A stretch of 64,000 nt of DNA from Alteromonas antoniana (lineage in GTDB: Bacteria; Pseudomonadota; Gammaproteobacteria; Enterobacterales; Alteromonadaceae). The stretch is from the NCBI RefSeq assembly GCF_019249295.1, contig NZ_JAESDH010000011.1, forward strand, positions 92,928 to 156,927, read 5' to 3'. Numbering within the stretch: the first letter of the stretch is position 1; each line of letters begins with the position of its first letter. The notes beneath the pieces are model-generated. The model had not been told where the DNA came from. It worked only from the letters and a program-made list of their open reading frames with translations, and did not search any database. Below, one piece after another: positions 17,470 through 26,625 of this stretch. The position numbers were made by a program, and so were the translations under genes.

Positions 17470-19944
17470 ATGACCCCGTCAGAAAGTGTCGATATAACTC
17501 TGCCGAAACCGTTTGTTAACTGGTTTAAAAAGCGTGGCTGGACGTTGAGAGACTACCAGCGCGACATGCTGGAACGAGCGCAAACCGAAAAGGCCACGCT
17601 GTTGATTGCGCCAACCGGTGCCGGTAAAACGCTGTCCGGTTTTTTGCCCTCATTAACCTCGCTTCACACCGCGCCACGGGATGGCTTGCATACGCTGTAT
17701 ATTTCGCCACTGAAAGCATTAACGCAGGATATTCATCGCAACCTGCTTGAGCCGGTGGAGGAGATGGGCCTGGATATTACCGTGGAAACCCGCACTGGTG
17801 ATACACCGTCGCACAAACGCCAGCGTCAGCGCAAGCGGCCCCCGAATATGTTGCTGACTACCCCCGAATCGCTGATGCTTATGCTAAGTTATGCCGATGC
17901 CGACAGGTTGTTTGGCAACGTCGAGCGCGTCATTGTGGATGAAGTGCATAGCCTGATAGCTAACAAGCGCGGGGATTTTACGGCGTTAGCTCTGGCCAGA
18001 CTGCAGCAGTTTTCACCGCAGTGTCAGCGGATCGGGTTGTCTGCGACCGTTGCCTGGCCAGAACTGCTGGCGTCCTGGCTGGGAGGGACTGATAATCCTG
18101 CCGGGATCCTGCAGGTGCCTGCTACCACCAAACCGAAAATACACATTCTTGAATCAAAAACACGCATGCCGTTTGGCGGCTTCATGGCGCGCTACGCCAT
18201 TGATGATATCTATCAGGCAGTCAGTCGGGCGCAGACTACACTGGTATTCGTGAATACCCGGGCGCAATCAGAATTATTGTTTCAGATGTTGTGGGAACAA
18301 AATAAGGCAGCATTGCCAATTGCTCTGTACCACGGCTCATTAAGTAAAGAACAGCGTCGTAAAACTGAGGCGCTGATGGCGCAGGGTGTTCTCAGGGCAA
18401 TTGTGTGCACGTCGGCGCTGGAACTGGGAATTGACTGGGGTGACGTAGATCAGGTCATTCAGGTGGGCGCGCCTAAGGGCGTCAGTCGTCTGCTGCAGCG
18501 GATTGGGCGGGCGAACCACAGGCTGGACGAGCCAAGCAGGGCGATGTTGGTGCCGGCGAACCGGTTTGAGGCCCTAGAGTGTCAGGCTGCGCTGAATGCC
18601 GTCATGGCTGACGAATTAGACGGGGATAAACCGCAGTCCGGCGCGCTGGATATTCTCCCCCAGTTTATCCTGAACTGTTTGTGCAGCCAGGCGGATACAC
18701 CGGAACAACTCTATAAACTGGTACTTAACGCGTCGCCTTATCAGGGGGTGGACTGGGAGACCTTTGAAAAACTATGGTGGTTTACCGTAGATGGCGGGTA
18801 TGCGCTGCGCGCGTACGAAAGATACCAGCGACTGACCAAACGCGACGACGGGCGTTACGAACCAGCCAATCGACGGGTGATTCAGCGACACAGGCAGAAT
18901 ATCGGTACTATCGTAGAAGCCGGCAGGCTGAAAGTGAAACGTATCCGACGCGGAAATCAGGGCAAGATCATAGGTGAAGTCGAGGAGTATTTTGCTTCCC
19001 AACTGGTCGCCGGTGATACCTTTATTTTTGCCGGTGAGGTGCTTAAGTTTGAGGCGATCCGGGACATGCAGCTTCATGCCCGGCCGGTGAAAGGCGGCGA
19101 GCCTAAAATCCCCAGTTACGTCGGCGGACAGATGCCGTTATCGACCTATCTTGCGGATGGGGTGAGGTCTATTCTGGCAGAGCCAGCGCAGTGGAAGAAG
19201 CTGCCCATGCAGGTGCAGGAATGGTTGGAGCTACAACAGGCTTTCTCGAAAATTCCGGATCCCGAAAACGTGTTGATAGAGCAATTCCCGTATCGTAACG
19301 CCTGGTATACGCTTTACTATACTTTTGAAGGGCGCAAAGCCAACCAGACGCTGGGAATGCTGCTGACCCGGCGTATGGAAAAATTCGGGGTGAAACCCCT
19401 GAGTTTCAGTGTGACAGACTACGGGTTGTCGGTATGCAGTGTGAATCCGGTGACATCGTCGCAACTCGCCCGCCTGTTCCAGCCGGATATTCTGGGCGAT
19501 GAACTTGAGGACTGGATGCTGCAGGCGCCTATGCTGAAACGCTCTTTTCGCCAGGTCGCCGTCGTTAGCGGGCTAACGGAACAACGTTATCATAGCAGTC
19601 AGAAAACCATGAAACAGGTAACGTTTTCTACCGATCTCATCTACGACACACTGCGTGAGCACGATCCCGACCATATTTTATTGTCTGTGGCACGGGCGGA
19701 TGCTGAACGTGAGTTGCTTGACCTCCGTCGTCTGGCAGATATGCTGATACGCTTTGTGGACAGCACCGTGCTGGTAAATCTTGAAAAAGTCTCTCCGATG
19801 GCGATTCCTATCGTACTGGATGTCAGAAGTGAGCAAGTGAAAGGTGCAGGAGCTCATGCGATGTTAGAGCAGGCAGATTTATACGCAGAAGCACAAGCGA
19901 TGCTGGATGATGTAAGGGCACTACTCAGTGGCAATCACGCCTGA
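17470..19944 (+). CDS. Ligase-associated DEXH-box helicase (Lhr-core type)
   Basis: 824-aa superfamily 2 helicase, the family's usual length. Q-motif region RDYQRDML, Walker A APTGAGKT (about 47-54), PTPE-like TTPESL, DEVH (about 157-160), SATV, and the second RecA domain ending in QRIGRANH. A winged-helix and Lhr-core C-terminal domain follow. Lhr-core enzymes are ATP-driven 3'-to-5' single-strand translocases. ATG 17470 has no good ribosome-binding site. The 3' end overlaps the pdeM start by 17 nt. It is divergent from the prepilin, exonuclease and ligase genes. Confidence 0.93.
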   Translation: MTPSESVDITLPKPFVNWFKKRGWTLRDYQRDMLERAQTEKATLLIAPTGAGKTLSGFLPSLTSLHTAPRDGLHTLYISPLKALTQDIHRNLLEPVEEMGLDITVETRTGDTPSHKRQRQRKRPPNMLLTTPESLMLMLSYADADRLFGNVERVIVDEVHSLIANKRGDFTALALARLQQFSPQCQRIGLSATVAWPELLASWLGGTDNPAGILQVPATTKPKIHILESKTRMPFGGFMARYAIDDIYQAVSRAQTTLVFVNTRAQSELLFQMLWEQNKAALPIALYHGSLSKEQRRKTEALMAQGVLRAIVCTSALELGIDWGDVDQVIQVGAPKGVSRLLQRIGRANHRLDEPSRAMLVPANRFEALECQAALNAVMADELDGDKPQSGALDILPQFILNCLCSQADTPEQLYKLVLNASPYQGVDWETFEKLWWFTVDGGYALRAYERYQRLTKRDDGRYEPANRRVIQRHRQNIGTIVEAGRLKVKRIRRGNQGKIIGEVEEYFASQLVAGDTFIFAGEVLKFEAIRDMQLHARPVKGGEPKIPSYVGGQMPLSTYLADGVRSILAEPAQWKKLPMQVQEWLELQQAFSKIPDPENVLIEQFPYRNAWYTLYYTFEGRKANQTLGMLLTRRMEKFGVKPLSFSVTDYGLSVCSVNPVTSSQLARLFQPDILGDELEDWMLQAPMLKRSFRQVAVVSGLTEQRYHSSQKTMKQVTFSTDLIYDTLREHDPDHILLSVARADAERELLDLRRLADMLIRFVDSTVLVNLEKVSPMAIPIVLDVRSEQVKGAGAHAMLEQADLYAEAQAMLDDVRALLSGNHA

Positions 19945-20635
19945 CTGGCTTTCAGCGCAACATCAGTGCCGACGATTATTTCCGGTCAGACTGGCGGATA
20001 TGCCAATTCTGCTGGATGCCCGTGGCGCCTGCTATTTTCCGCAGCTGGACTGGCTGGTAGTCAGCGATCTTCATCTCGAAAAAGGCAGTTTTCTGCACAG
20101 CTTCGGTAACCCGATATCGCAGTTAGATACCTACGCCACGTTATTAAGACTGGATGGTCTTATTACTGACTATGCGCCAGCCACAGTGGTGTGCCTTGGG
20201 GATAGTTTTCATGACCGCCATAGCTTCAGCCGTATTCGCGAAGAAGACAAAGCGCTGCTTTCACGTCTGCAGCAACGTACTCAAAAGTGGGTATGGGTGC
20301 AGGGGAATCACGACCCGGACATTCCCGTTAGCATGGGCGGGGTAGCGGTAGATACACTGATGGCGGGTCAGATTCAGCTGGCACATGAGCATGAGCCGGA
20401 CGCGGCGTATCAGATGATTGGGCACTACCATCCGAAATGTCAGCGCGCGGTGAAACGTCACCGCTTTCGCGGGCGGTGCTTTCTGATGACCGATTCCATG
20501 ATGATCATGCCCGCGTTCGGCCAGTATACCGGCGGGCTGGATATTAATCATGAGGTACTACTGGCGCTTGCGCCGCGACGCCAGCGGCGTCATTACTTAC
20601 TGTACGACAACTGCATCTATCCTCCCGTGAAGTAA
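19928..20635 (+). CDS. pdeM: Ligase-associated DNA damage response endonuclease PdeM
   Basis: 235-aa calcineurin-like metallophosphoesterase. Metal ligands are in SDLHLEKGS (about 45-53), GDSFHD (about 98), GNHDPD (about 125) and the late GHYHPK (about 163). Characterised relatives are Mn-dependent DNA nucleases or phosphodiesterases. The GTG start at 19928 lies inside the helicase 3' end; the first ~25 residues are less conserved, so the ATG of MPILLD at about residue 25 could be an alternative start. It is the last gene of the plus-strand pair. Confidence 0.9.
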   Translation: MAITPDWLSAQHQCRRLFPVRLADMPILLDARGACYFPQLDWLVVSDLHLEKGSFLHSFGNPISQLDTYATLLRLDGLITDYAPATVVCLGDSFHDRHSFSRIREEDKALLSRLQQRTQKWVWVQGNHDPDIPVSMGGVAVDTLMAGQIQLAHEHEPDAAYQMIGHYHPKCQRAVKRHRFRGRCFLMTDSMMIMPAFGQYTGGLDINHEVLLALAPRRQRRHYLLYDNCIYPPVK

Positions 20636-20681
20636 GGTCAATCTTCTTATTGCAGTGTGAGTCGTCTTTGAGAAAAGAGAG

Positions 20682-21389
20682 CTATTGCCACTTATCCATA
20701 ATTTCCTGAAACTTCCCGGAGGCCTGCATTTTCTTTATCTGCTGGTTGAAGCGGTCTCTCAGAAACTCCTGTTTGATGATGGCACCATAGGGTTTGATAT
20801 CGAAGATGGGATGAACGGTAAGCGCCACATCCGGGTATCGCTTGCTCATGATGTAAGTGAGCAGGCGCTTTTCGCCCACCACTACATCGGTCTTTCCATT
20901 TTTTAGCAGTGTAAGCTGGACTTCCCTCTCGGCCTCTTCAAGGTAGCTGTTCCCGTCAACCGCCTCAGCAAATTCTTCGCCTAATACGTTACGTGCCGAC
21001 TGGTAGGCTATCACGCGCTTGCCTCTGAGATCCTGAATACTGGAAATGTCCAGATTGCGTGACTTCAGTGAAACTGCCACGTCTTCAAAGGGAAGATAAT
21101 AGGTACTGAAGTAACCGTGTGCTGCGGTAAATGCAGCGGGGCTGGCAACATCGAATTTGCCATCCTGAAAATCTTTGATCAGCCGGTTGTAAGGCAGCAA
21201 GTGAAACTCTGTTTTGTAGCCCAGCTCACTGAACGCATGTGTCAGAATATCGACATCGATGCCCACTACTCCTTGCTCACCATCATAAAATGCCCACGGC
21301 GGGCCCACATTGACAGCGATTTTCAGAGAAGACGGTGCAGCCAGAACCTGTCCGAAAATGAAGACCAGTAACAACAAAACAAAACGCAT
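20682..21389 (-). CDS. Periplasmic solute-binding protein, family 3 type
   Basis: 235-aa protein with a signal peptide (MRFVLLLLVFIFGQVLAAP). Family 3 binding-protein features are KIAVNVGPPWAFYDGEQGVVGIDVDIL near the N-terminus, FDVASPAAFT in the first lobe, DLRGKRVIAYQSA in the second lobe, and a C-terminal IKKMQASGKFQEIMDKW. Such proteins bind amino acids or small organic anions, but no ABC permease or ATPase is adjacent, so a sensory or orphan role is possible. GAGGT lies before ATG 21389. Confidence 0.85.
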   Translation of the reverse strand: MRFVLLLLVFIFGQVLAAPSSLKIAVNVGPPWAFYDGEQGVVGIDVDILTHAFSELGYKTEFHLLPYNRLIKDFQDGKFDVASPAAFTAAHGYFSTYYLPFEDVAVSLKSRNLDISSIQDLRGKRVIAYQSARNVLGEEFAEAVDGNSYLEEAEREVQLTLLKNGKTDVVVGEKRLLTYIMSKRYPDVALTVHPIFDIKPYGAIIKQEFLRDRFNQQIKKMQASGKFQEIMDKWQ

Positions 21390-21666
21390 TTTATACCTCT
21401 GACATAGCGAGCTCAGGCTCTGTCCGGTTATTTGCCATCGCGCGTTTTACAGCGTAGTACATCAATGTCGCAAGGTCACTGTATATTTGTATTTTACTCC
21501 TGCATCTACACTGAGTTGTGCCTTAAGTCCTATTCACACGTACAGAGCCTGTAGAACAGAACGTCACTTTAAGCGCGTCAGCCTGCAAAGGCAGGTAATG
21601 AGTGAATATAAATCAGTGTGGGCAACATCATCGTGCGCATTGTGAGTTAACGAAAAGGGATTGGAT

Positions 21667-21861
21667 ATGTCATCAGAACAAGCTATCGCAAATATGGAAG
21701 GCCTTCAGGCCGCAATATCGAATGGCGAGACAAATCGGGTAAAAGAGTTGCTGGCAGGGCGTAAGCTGGATGAACTGCAAAAAGACTATTTGATTGATCT
21801 GGCCAAACTCAATGGCAGTGAAGATATTGTCACCTTGCTGAAGAATGCGCCTGAAAAGTAA
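21667..21861 (+). CDS. Small ankyrin-like hypothetical protein (64 aa)
   Basis: A 64-aa acidic, helical protein. The segment from LQAAISNGETNRVKELLAG to LAKLNGSEDIVTLLKNA looks like one and a half helix-turn-helix units of the ankyrin type. There is no signal peptide or membrane helix. ATG 21667 is preferred over TTG 21661 because AAGGGA lies 6 nt upstream of it. It is monocistronic; I do not recognise the family. Confidence 0.65.
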   Translation: MSSEQAIANMEGLQAAISNGETNRVKELLAGRKLDELQKDYLIDLAKLNGSEDIVTLLKNAPEK

Positions 21862-22070
21862 GGCGTACTTGCCGCTTTACAAAGCGATCCTTTAATATAA
21901 AAAGAATACTTCAGATGAAGTGATGAAGGTACTGCTCGCGGCTACTGCAAAGGGGTAGGTGCCATAGTGATGTGAGTAGCGGGTAGATGAATAAAAGACA
22001 GCACAGAGAAGCATCGTTAACATTCTGATTGCCCGGCAACGGTGAAATTCACCGAATGAGGTAACAGGCC

Positions 22071-22101
22071 AGAAGCCGGGAAGGTTGTAGTCCCGGCTTC
22101 T
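22071..22101 (-). terminator. Strong hairpin downstream of aguB
   Basis: AGAAGCCGGG (22071-22080) pairs perfectly with CCCGGCTTCT (22092-22101), with an 11-nt loop. It is 46 nt past the aguB stop on the minus strand. No T run is present; it may block 3' degradation or end transcription with help. Confidence 0.45.
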
Positions 22102-22147
22102 GACTTGGTCGCTGCCGTTTAATGATTACACAACAGCCAGGCTGGCG

Positions 22148-23041
22148 TTAGTCTCTCCAGCGTTTGGTGAGTTCGTCGTAGGCGTCAATGCGGCGATCGC
22201 GGAAATAAGGCCAGATACGCTTCACAGATTCGGTACGTGACATGTCCAGTTCCACGGATAGAGTTTGTTCACTGTCGGCATCAGCCTGCGCCAGAATCTC
22301 GCCTTGCGGGCCGGTGATAAAACTCTGTCCCCAGAACTGTATACCCGGATCGCCTTCCACCGGTGAGGCTTCAAAACCAGTGCGATTGGCGACGATCACT
22401 GGCACTGAGTTGGCTACCGCGTGACCGCGCTGAATGGTTTGCCAGGCACCAAACTGGCGCTCACGCTCGTCATCAGTATCACGTAAATCCCAGCCAATGG
22501 CTGTGGGATAAAACAAGATATCCGCGCCGGCCATTGCCATCAGACGGGCAGCCTCTGGATACCACTGGTCCCAGCAGACCAATACCCCCAGATTACCCAC
22601 ACTGGTTTTAATTGGCGTGAAGCCCATATCGCCCGGCGTGAAATAAAACTTTTCATAAAAACCGGGATCGTCAGGAATATGCATTTTGCGGTATTTGCCT
22701 GCAATCTCTCTACTGCGGTCAAAGACCACGGCGGTATTATGATATAAACCGGAACCGCGCTTCTCAAACAGGGACGTTACCAGCACGATATTGTGTTTTT
22801 CGGCCAGTTCACCAAAGAATTCGGTAGCAGCCCCGGGAATGGGCTCGGCAAGGTCAAACGCGTCAGTGTCTTCGTTCTGGCAGAAATAGAGGGTGCTGTG
22901 AAGTTCCTGCAGTAAGATACACTCGCAGCCTTCCGCCGCAAGTTTGGCGACCTGCTCAGCACTTTTTTGCCAGTTAGTGGCTTTGTCGTTGTCGGCGACG
23001 GCCTGTTGAACCAGACCCACTTTAAGCGTGGTTGGTTGCAT
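22148..23041 (-). CDS. aguB: N-carbamoylputrescine amidase
   Basis: 297-aa nitrilase-superfamily hydrolase converting N-carbamoylputrescine to putrescine, CO2 and ammonia. The catalytic triad is Glu in LLQELHS (about 46), Lys in YRKMHIPDD (about 120) and Cys in LVCWDQWYPE (about 157). TAIGWDLRD and WGQSFITGPQGE are typical of the AguB group. It overlaps the 3' end of aguA by 20 nt, so both form one translationally coupled operon for the agmatine route to putrescine. Confidence 0.94.
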   Translation of the reverse strand: MQPTTLKVGLVQQAVADNDKATNWQKSAEQVAKLAAEGCECILLQELHSTLYFCQNEDTDAFDLAEPIPGAATEFFGELAEKHNIVLVTSLFEKRGSGLYHNTAVVFDRSREIAGKYRKMHIPDDPGFYEKFYFTPGDMGFTPIKTSVGNLGVLVCWDQWYPEAARLMAMAGADILFYPTAIGWDLRDTDDERERQFGAWQTIQRGHAVANSVPVIVANRTGFEASPVEGDPGIQFWGQSFITGPQGEILAQADADSEQTLSVELDMSRTESVKRIWPYFRDRRIDAYDELTKRWRD

Positions 23042-24101
23042 AGATAGACACTCCTTTTTTCAAAGTGTTAATAATTTCATGTTTCAATGTATTTACGGGC
23101 ACCTGCATTGAAATGCAATGCAGGCTGCCAAACTGCCTGACTAATACAGAGCAGTCTATGGGTTCGACAATGTGATCGGGGTAAGCGTTCTTAATAATTT
23201 CAATTGCCTCATCATCTTCTGGCTGTCCGTATACCGGTACCAATACCGCGCGGTTACAAATCAGGAAGTTCGCGTACGACGCGGGTAACCGTTCACCCTC
23301 ATCATTTTTCATATCAGGAAGCGGCAGACGAAACTGCTGGTGGTCGGGTAAACGCGCGTGACATTCTTCGCAAAGCGCGGCTAACCCTTTGTAATGGCTG
23401 TCTTGCGGGCGGTTATCCGCTGCCTGAATGACCAGACCATTATTGGGAGTAAACCGAACCAGCGTGTCTATGTGTCCGTCGGTGTCATCCCCTTCAAGAT
23501 GGCCATGCTGGAACACGATGACTTCGCGACACCCAAGCATCTCTTTAAACGTGCGCTCGTAATCTTCCAGCGACATAGCGTTATTTCGCTTGGGATTAAG
23601 CAGACATGACGCTGTCGAAAGTAAGCGACCCTGAGCATCAATTTCCAGAGCGCCGCCTTCTGCTACTACCGGACTACTCACCAGCGGCGACTGACACATT
23701 CCGGCCAGATAGCGTTGGTTGGCCTGATTGTCTTCGCTGGCATCAAACTTTTGTCCCCACCCGTTGAAGGAAAACTCCACCGGGGTACACACCGCGTCGT
23801 CTGAGTCGGGGCTGCCACAGGTTAAAAAGCCATAATCCCGCATCCAGGTATCATTGTAGCGAGCAGGCACGATAAGAACGCTGGCATTGGCCGATAATCT
23901 GGACTGAACATCCTGCACATCGTCTGGCGCGCACAGTAAGATGACACCCGCATGATAGCGATTCACGGCCGCAATCACGTCGAGGTATGTCTGTCTGGCC
24001 TCTTCCAGCCAGGGGGCCCAATCGGTAGCGGCGTGCGGCCATGCAAGTATGACGGCATCCACGGAAGCCCATTCAGGGATAAGTGTGCGGGGTGATTGCA
24101 T
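23022..24101 (-). CDS. aguA: Agmatine deiminase
   Basis: Hydrolyses agmatine to N-carbamoylputrescine and ammonia. The 359-aa protein has the pentein-fold signatures IPEWASVDAVILAWPH, a WMRDYGF guanidine-site segment, AEGGALEID, GDDTDGHIDTLVRF with the catalytic His, and the catalytic Cys in FGSLHCISMQVP (about 330; this segment is slightly divergent from the usual GGGxHCIT). The start at 24101 is chosen because GAGAG precedes it and the putative promoter leaves little leader for the alternative ATG at 24113. It is first in the aguA-aguB operon. Confidence 0.93.
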   Translation of the reverse strand: MQSPRTLIPEWASVDAVILAWPHAATDWAPWLEEARQTYLDVIAAVNRYHAGVILLCAPDDVQDVQSRLSANASVLIVPARYNDTWMRDYGFLTCGSPDSDDAVCTPVEFSFNGWGQKFDASEDNQANQRYLAGMCQSPLVSSPVVAEGGALEIDAQGRLLSTASCLLNPKRNNAMSLEDYERTFKEMLGCREVIVFQHGHLEGDDTDGHIDTLVRFTPNNGLVIQAADNRPQDSHYKGLAALCEECHARLPDHQQFRLPLPDMKNDEGERLPASYANFLICNRAVLVPVYGQPEDDEAIEIIKNAYPDHIVEPIDCSVLVRQFGSLHCISMQVPVNTLKHEIINTLKKGVSIYATNHA

Positions 24102-24131
24102 TATTACTCTCATTCAATCTTGATGGCGCAC

Positions 24132-24160
24132 AGTATAGCGGGCCTGAACGGGCACACCAA
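24132..24160 (-). promoter_or_regulatory. Putative promoter of aguAB
   Basis: On the minus strand, TTGGTG (24160-24155) and TATACT (24137-24132) are separated by 17 nt, with the start of transcription expected near 24125, about 24 nt before the chosen aguA start. Confidence 0.45.
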
Positions 24161-24194
24161 TGAAACTGTTAGGTGATTAGCGAAAATTTTTGCT

Positions 24195-24902
24195 TTATTT
24201 CAACAGTCTGCCGCCGTCCAGATGCAGCGTTTGGCCGGTCATATACTCGCTGCTGAGCAGGTAATTAACCGCCTTTACCGCTTCAGCGGCACCCGGAACC
24301 GTTTCAAGTAATGATTTGTTTATCGCTTTTTGGCGATAAGCATCACTGTCTCCTTCATTAAACATGAGTAGCGCAGGCGCAATGCTGTTAACTTTCACTT
24401 TAGGGGCAAGCTTCTTGGCAAAAGAAAGGGTGAGGTTGTGTAACGCGGCTTTGCTTGCCGCGTAAGCAATATGTTTGTCGCTGCCGGTATCCTGAACGTA
24501 ATCGGTCATGTGAATAATATCTGCCGGCCCCGGCTGTTTGGTAAGCAGACCAGACAATGCCAGGTTCATTCGATAAGGTGCAACAGCATGCACCTGCATC
24601 ATACGAGTCATCAACTGCTGATAATCTGTGTGTTCAGATTCAGACTCCCAGTCCGAGGCATTATGTATGATTGCGCGTAACGCTGGCGACACACTCAGAA
24701 TTTGATCGATCGCTCGATCAATACCCTGTGGAGTGCTAAAATCCGCCTGAATTGTCGTCGCCCCGGTGGCTTCTAGCTCTTCGACTGCAGGCTTTGGTGT
24801 TCTGTAGGTAATAATCACAGGGACAGACTGAGAGAGCAGGTCTTTTGCGATTGCCAGACCAAGGCGCTGACTGGCGCCAGTGATTAGAACGGGTATATCC
24901 AA
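24195..24902 (-). CDS. folM: Dihydromonapterin reductase
   Basis: 235-aa short-chain dehydrogenase that reduces dihydromonapterin (and dihydrofolate) with NADPH. It has the TGASQRLG nucleotide motif with the Arg seen in pteridine reductases, HNASDW in place of NNAG, YAASKAAL with the YxxxK pair (about 147-151), and a GQTLHLDGGR tail. It is divergent from folE, which makes the pterin precursor, supporting a pterin role over a generic SDR. Confidence 0.88.
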   Translation of the reverse strand: MDIPVLITGASQRLGLAIAKDLLSQSVPVIITYRTPKPAVEELEATGATTIQADFSTPQGIDRAIDQILSVSPALRAIIHNASDWESESEHTDYQQLMTRMMQVHAVAPYRMNLALSGLLTKQPGPADIIHMTDYVQDTGSDKHIAYAASKAALHNLTLSFAKKLAPKVKVNSIAPALLMFNEGDSDAYRQKAINKSLLETVPGAAEAVKAVNYLLSSEYMTGQTLHLDGGRLLK

Positions 24903-25067
24903 CGGCTGTTCTCCGGTACGAAATGCGAACTTGTAATTACGAGCATGACATATAACAAGTTTGCTGGTGAAAAATTAAAATTATGTCATATAGTTATCTG
25001 TGACTAATCCTGCCATTGTCGTTAAAACGTATAGGTTGGAGAAGTAAAACAAATACGGAAAAGGTCA

Positions 25068-25757
25068 ATGTTAGCAAAAGAAGCGGTAATAGTGCGTGAC
25101 GCGCTGGACCCATCAATATCTAAAGAAGCCCGCAAGGTTCGCGACGCATTATTAGCGAAGGGTCTTGAGACGCCGATGGTGGAAACCGGCCTGACCAACG
25201 AGCAGAAGCGGGAGCGCATTGAAACGGCAATGCGTGATGTCATGGATACGCTGGGATTAGACTTAACCGATGACAGCCTGACAGATACACCAGCCCGCAT
25301 TGCCAAGATGTACGTGAATGAGATTTTCTCGGGGCTCGACTATCGTCACTTTCCGAAAATCACACAAATTCAGAATAAAATGCAGATCTTTGAGCCGGTT
25401 CAGGTCTCTGACATCAGCCTGACGTCTACGTGCGAGCATCACTTTGTCACTATTGATGGCGTGGCTGATATTGCTTATATCCCGAAAGATACAGTGATTG
25501 GGCTTTCCAAGCTTAACCGACTGGTTGGCTTTTTTGCGCAGCGTCCGCAGGTTCAGGAGCGTCTGACGCAGCAGGTATTGGTAGCGATTCAGACACTGGC
25601 GGGCACCGAAGACGTTGCAGTATCGATTAATGCTACACATTATTGCGTGAAAGCACGTGGTATACGCGATACCAGTTCATATACCCGTACTTCTGCTTTG
25701 GGCGGTCAGTTCCTGATCGACAAAGATTTACGCCGCGAGTTCTTCTATAAATCCTGA
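25068..25757 (+). CDS. folE: GTP cyclohydrolase I
   Basis: First enzyme of tetrahydrofolate and tetrahydromonapterin synthesis. The 229-aa protein is collinear with E. coli FolE: ETPMVE near the N-terminus, [20 protein letters not shown], zinc ligands in STCEHHFV (about 122-124) and HYCVKARG (about 190), and [15 protein letters not shown]. It is the zinc-containing IA type. AAAGG precedes ATG 25068. It is divergently paired with folM; a folX-like gene is not in the immediate vicinity. Confidence 0.95.
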   Translation: MLAKEAVIVRDALDPSISKEARKVRDALLAKGLETPMVETGLTNEQKRERIETAMRDVMDTLGLDLTDDSLTDTPARIAKMYVNEIFSGLDYRHFPKITQIQNKMQIFEPVQVSDISLTSTCEHHFVTIDGVADIAYIPKDTVIGLSKLNRLVGFFAQRPQVQERLTQQVLVAIQTLAGTEDVAVSINATHYCVKARGIRDTSSYTRTSALGGQFLIDKDLRREFFYKS

Positions 25758-25907
25758 TCAATGCCGGGCGGGCGCACATACGTGTTACCGTTACTTGTTT
25801 CACGTCGTGTCGCTCACGCCCGAACAGCATTCATGTCATGCGGGAAAGTGATTTTTCAGTGTACCAATACGCTATTGTCAGCCAACTGATGCTGGCAGCA
25901 AATACGG

Positions 25908-26117
25908 CTACCTTGGGGGGAGATCCGGCGTCGCAACAGACACTACAAGGTTAATCTGATCGCCAATACCACAGGCGGGCACCAACTCCAACTGGCTGTG
26001 GCAATTAGCGCATGCTGCATACTGCTCCTGATACATATCTTTAATTTCTTCCTGGGCAATGCCGTTCACATGGCCGCACTGAGGGCAAAGATATTCAAGA
26101 TGATTCGTCGATGTCAT
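25908..26117 (-). CDS. Small CPXCG-type zinc-ribbon protein
   Basis: 69-aa protein with two CxxC knuckles: YLCPQCGH (about 11-14) and ACANCHS (about 37-40), spaced as in a zinc ribbon, followed by a beta-rich tail. It resembles the cysteine-rich CPXCG family of unknown function. The ATG at 26117 has AAGGA 6 nt upstream. The frame stays open to 26246, but those codons have no homology look and no ribosome-binding site. Confidence 0.7.
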   Translation of the reverse strand: MTSTNHLEYLCPQCGHVNGIAQEEIKDMYQEQYAACANCHSQLELVPACGIGDQINLVVSVATPDLPPR

Positions 26118-26533
26118 TCGGTGTCCTTGAAGAGGCAGTGAGCGAGGTATGTCCGTATCCTCGCTGATAAGTAATAAAAATATTCCGAAACTGTGTAAGC
26201 TCGAATCGGCAATGCGTTTAAGGTGACTTTGCACCCGTCGACACACCCCGTTGCCTTTGTGTGAAGTATAGTCGGCAGAAAAAGAAATGCCCTACAATTA
26301 AAGTACGAATTTTGAGCGCTTTATAATTGGCAATAATGCTTCAATCAAAATGAAGGTCGTGCAGTTAGACTTCACAGAGGTTCCTCGCAGCGACGTGCTT
26401 GCTAATTCAAAAGGTTACGTGAGTTAACGACGGAAAGTTCGCTTCATCGGCACGATAAATTAAAAAAATTTCATCGTTGAGAAAAAGGCGCTGTCTGATT
26501 AGGAGCGGATGAGCTAGTGCGGTGTTCAGAGAG
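26118..26533. other. Intergenic region without recognised genes
   Basis: AT-rich sequence between the zinc-ribbon gene and the amylosucrase terminator. A 25-codon frame at 26351 lacks a ribosome-binding site. I see no RNA gene. Confidence 0.35.
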
Positions 26534-26578
26534 AAAAAAGGGTACTACCGGGACACCCAGATTTATTGGTAGCACCCT
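26534..26578 (-). terminator. Rho-independent terminator of the amylosucrase gene
   Basis: On the minus strand an 11-pair stem (26578-26568 with 26549-26539, one G-U pair) is followed by six T residues (26539-26534). It lies 48 nt after the amylosucrase stop. Confidence 0.85.
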
Positions 26579-26625
26579 AAGAAAGGGGAAGCAGAATGTC
26601 CGTTACCGGACGTCTGAGTGGTGGC

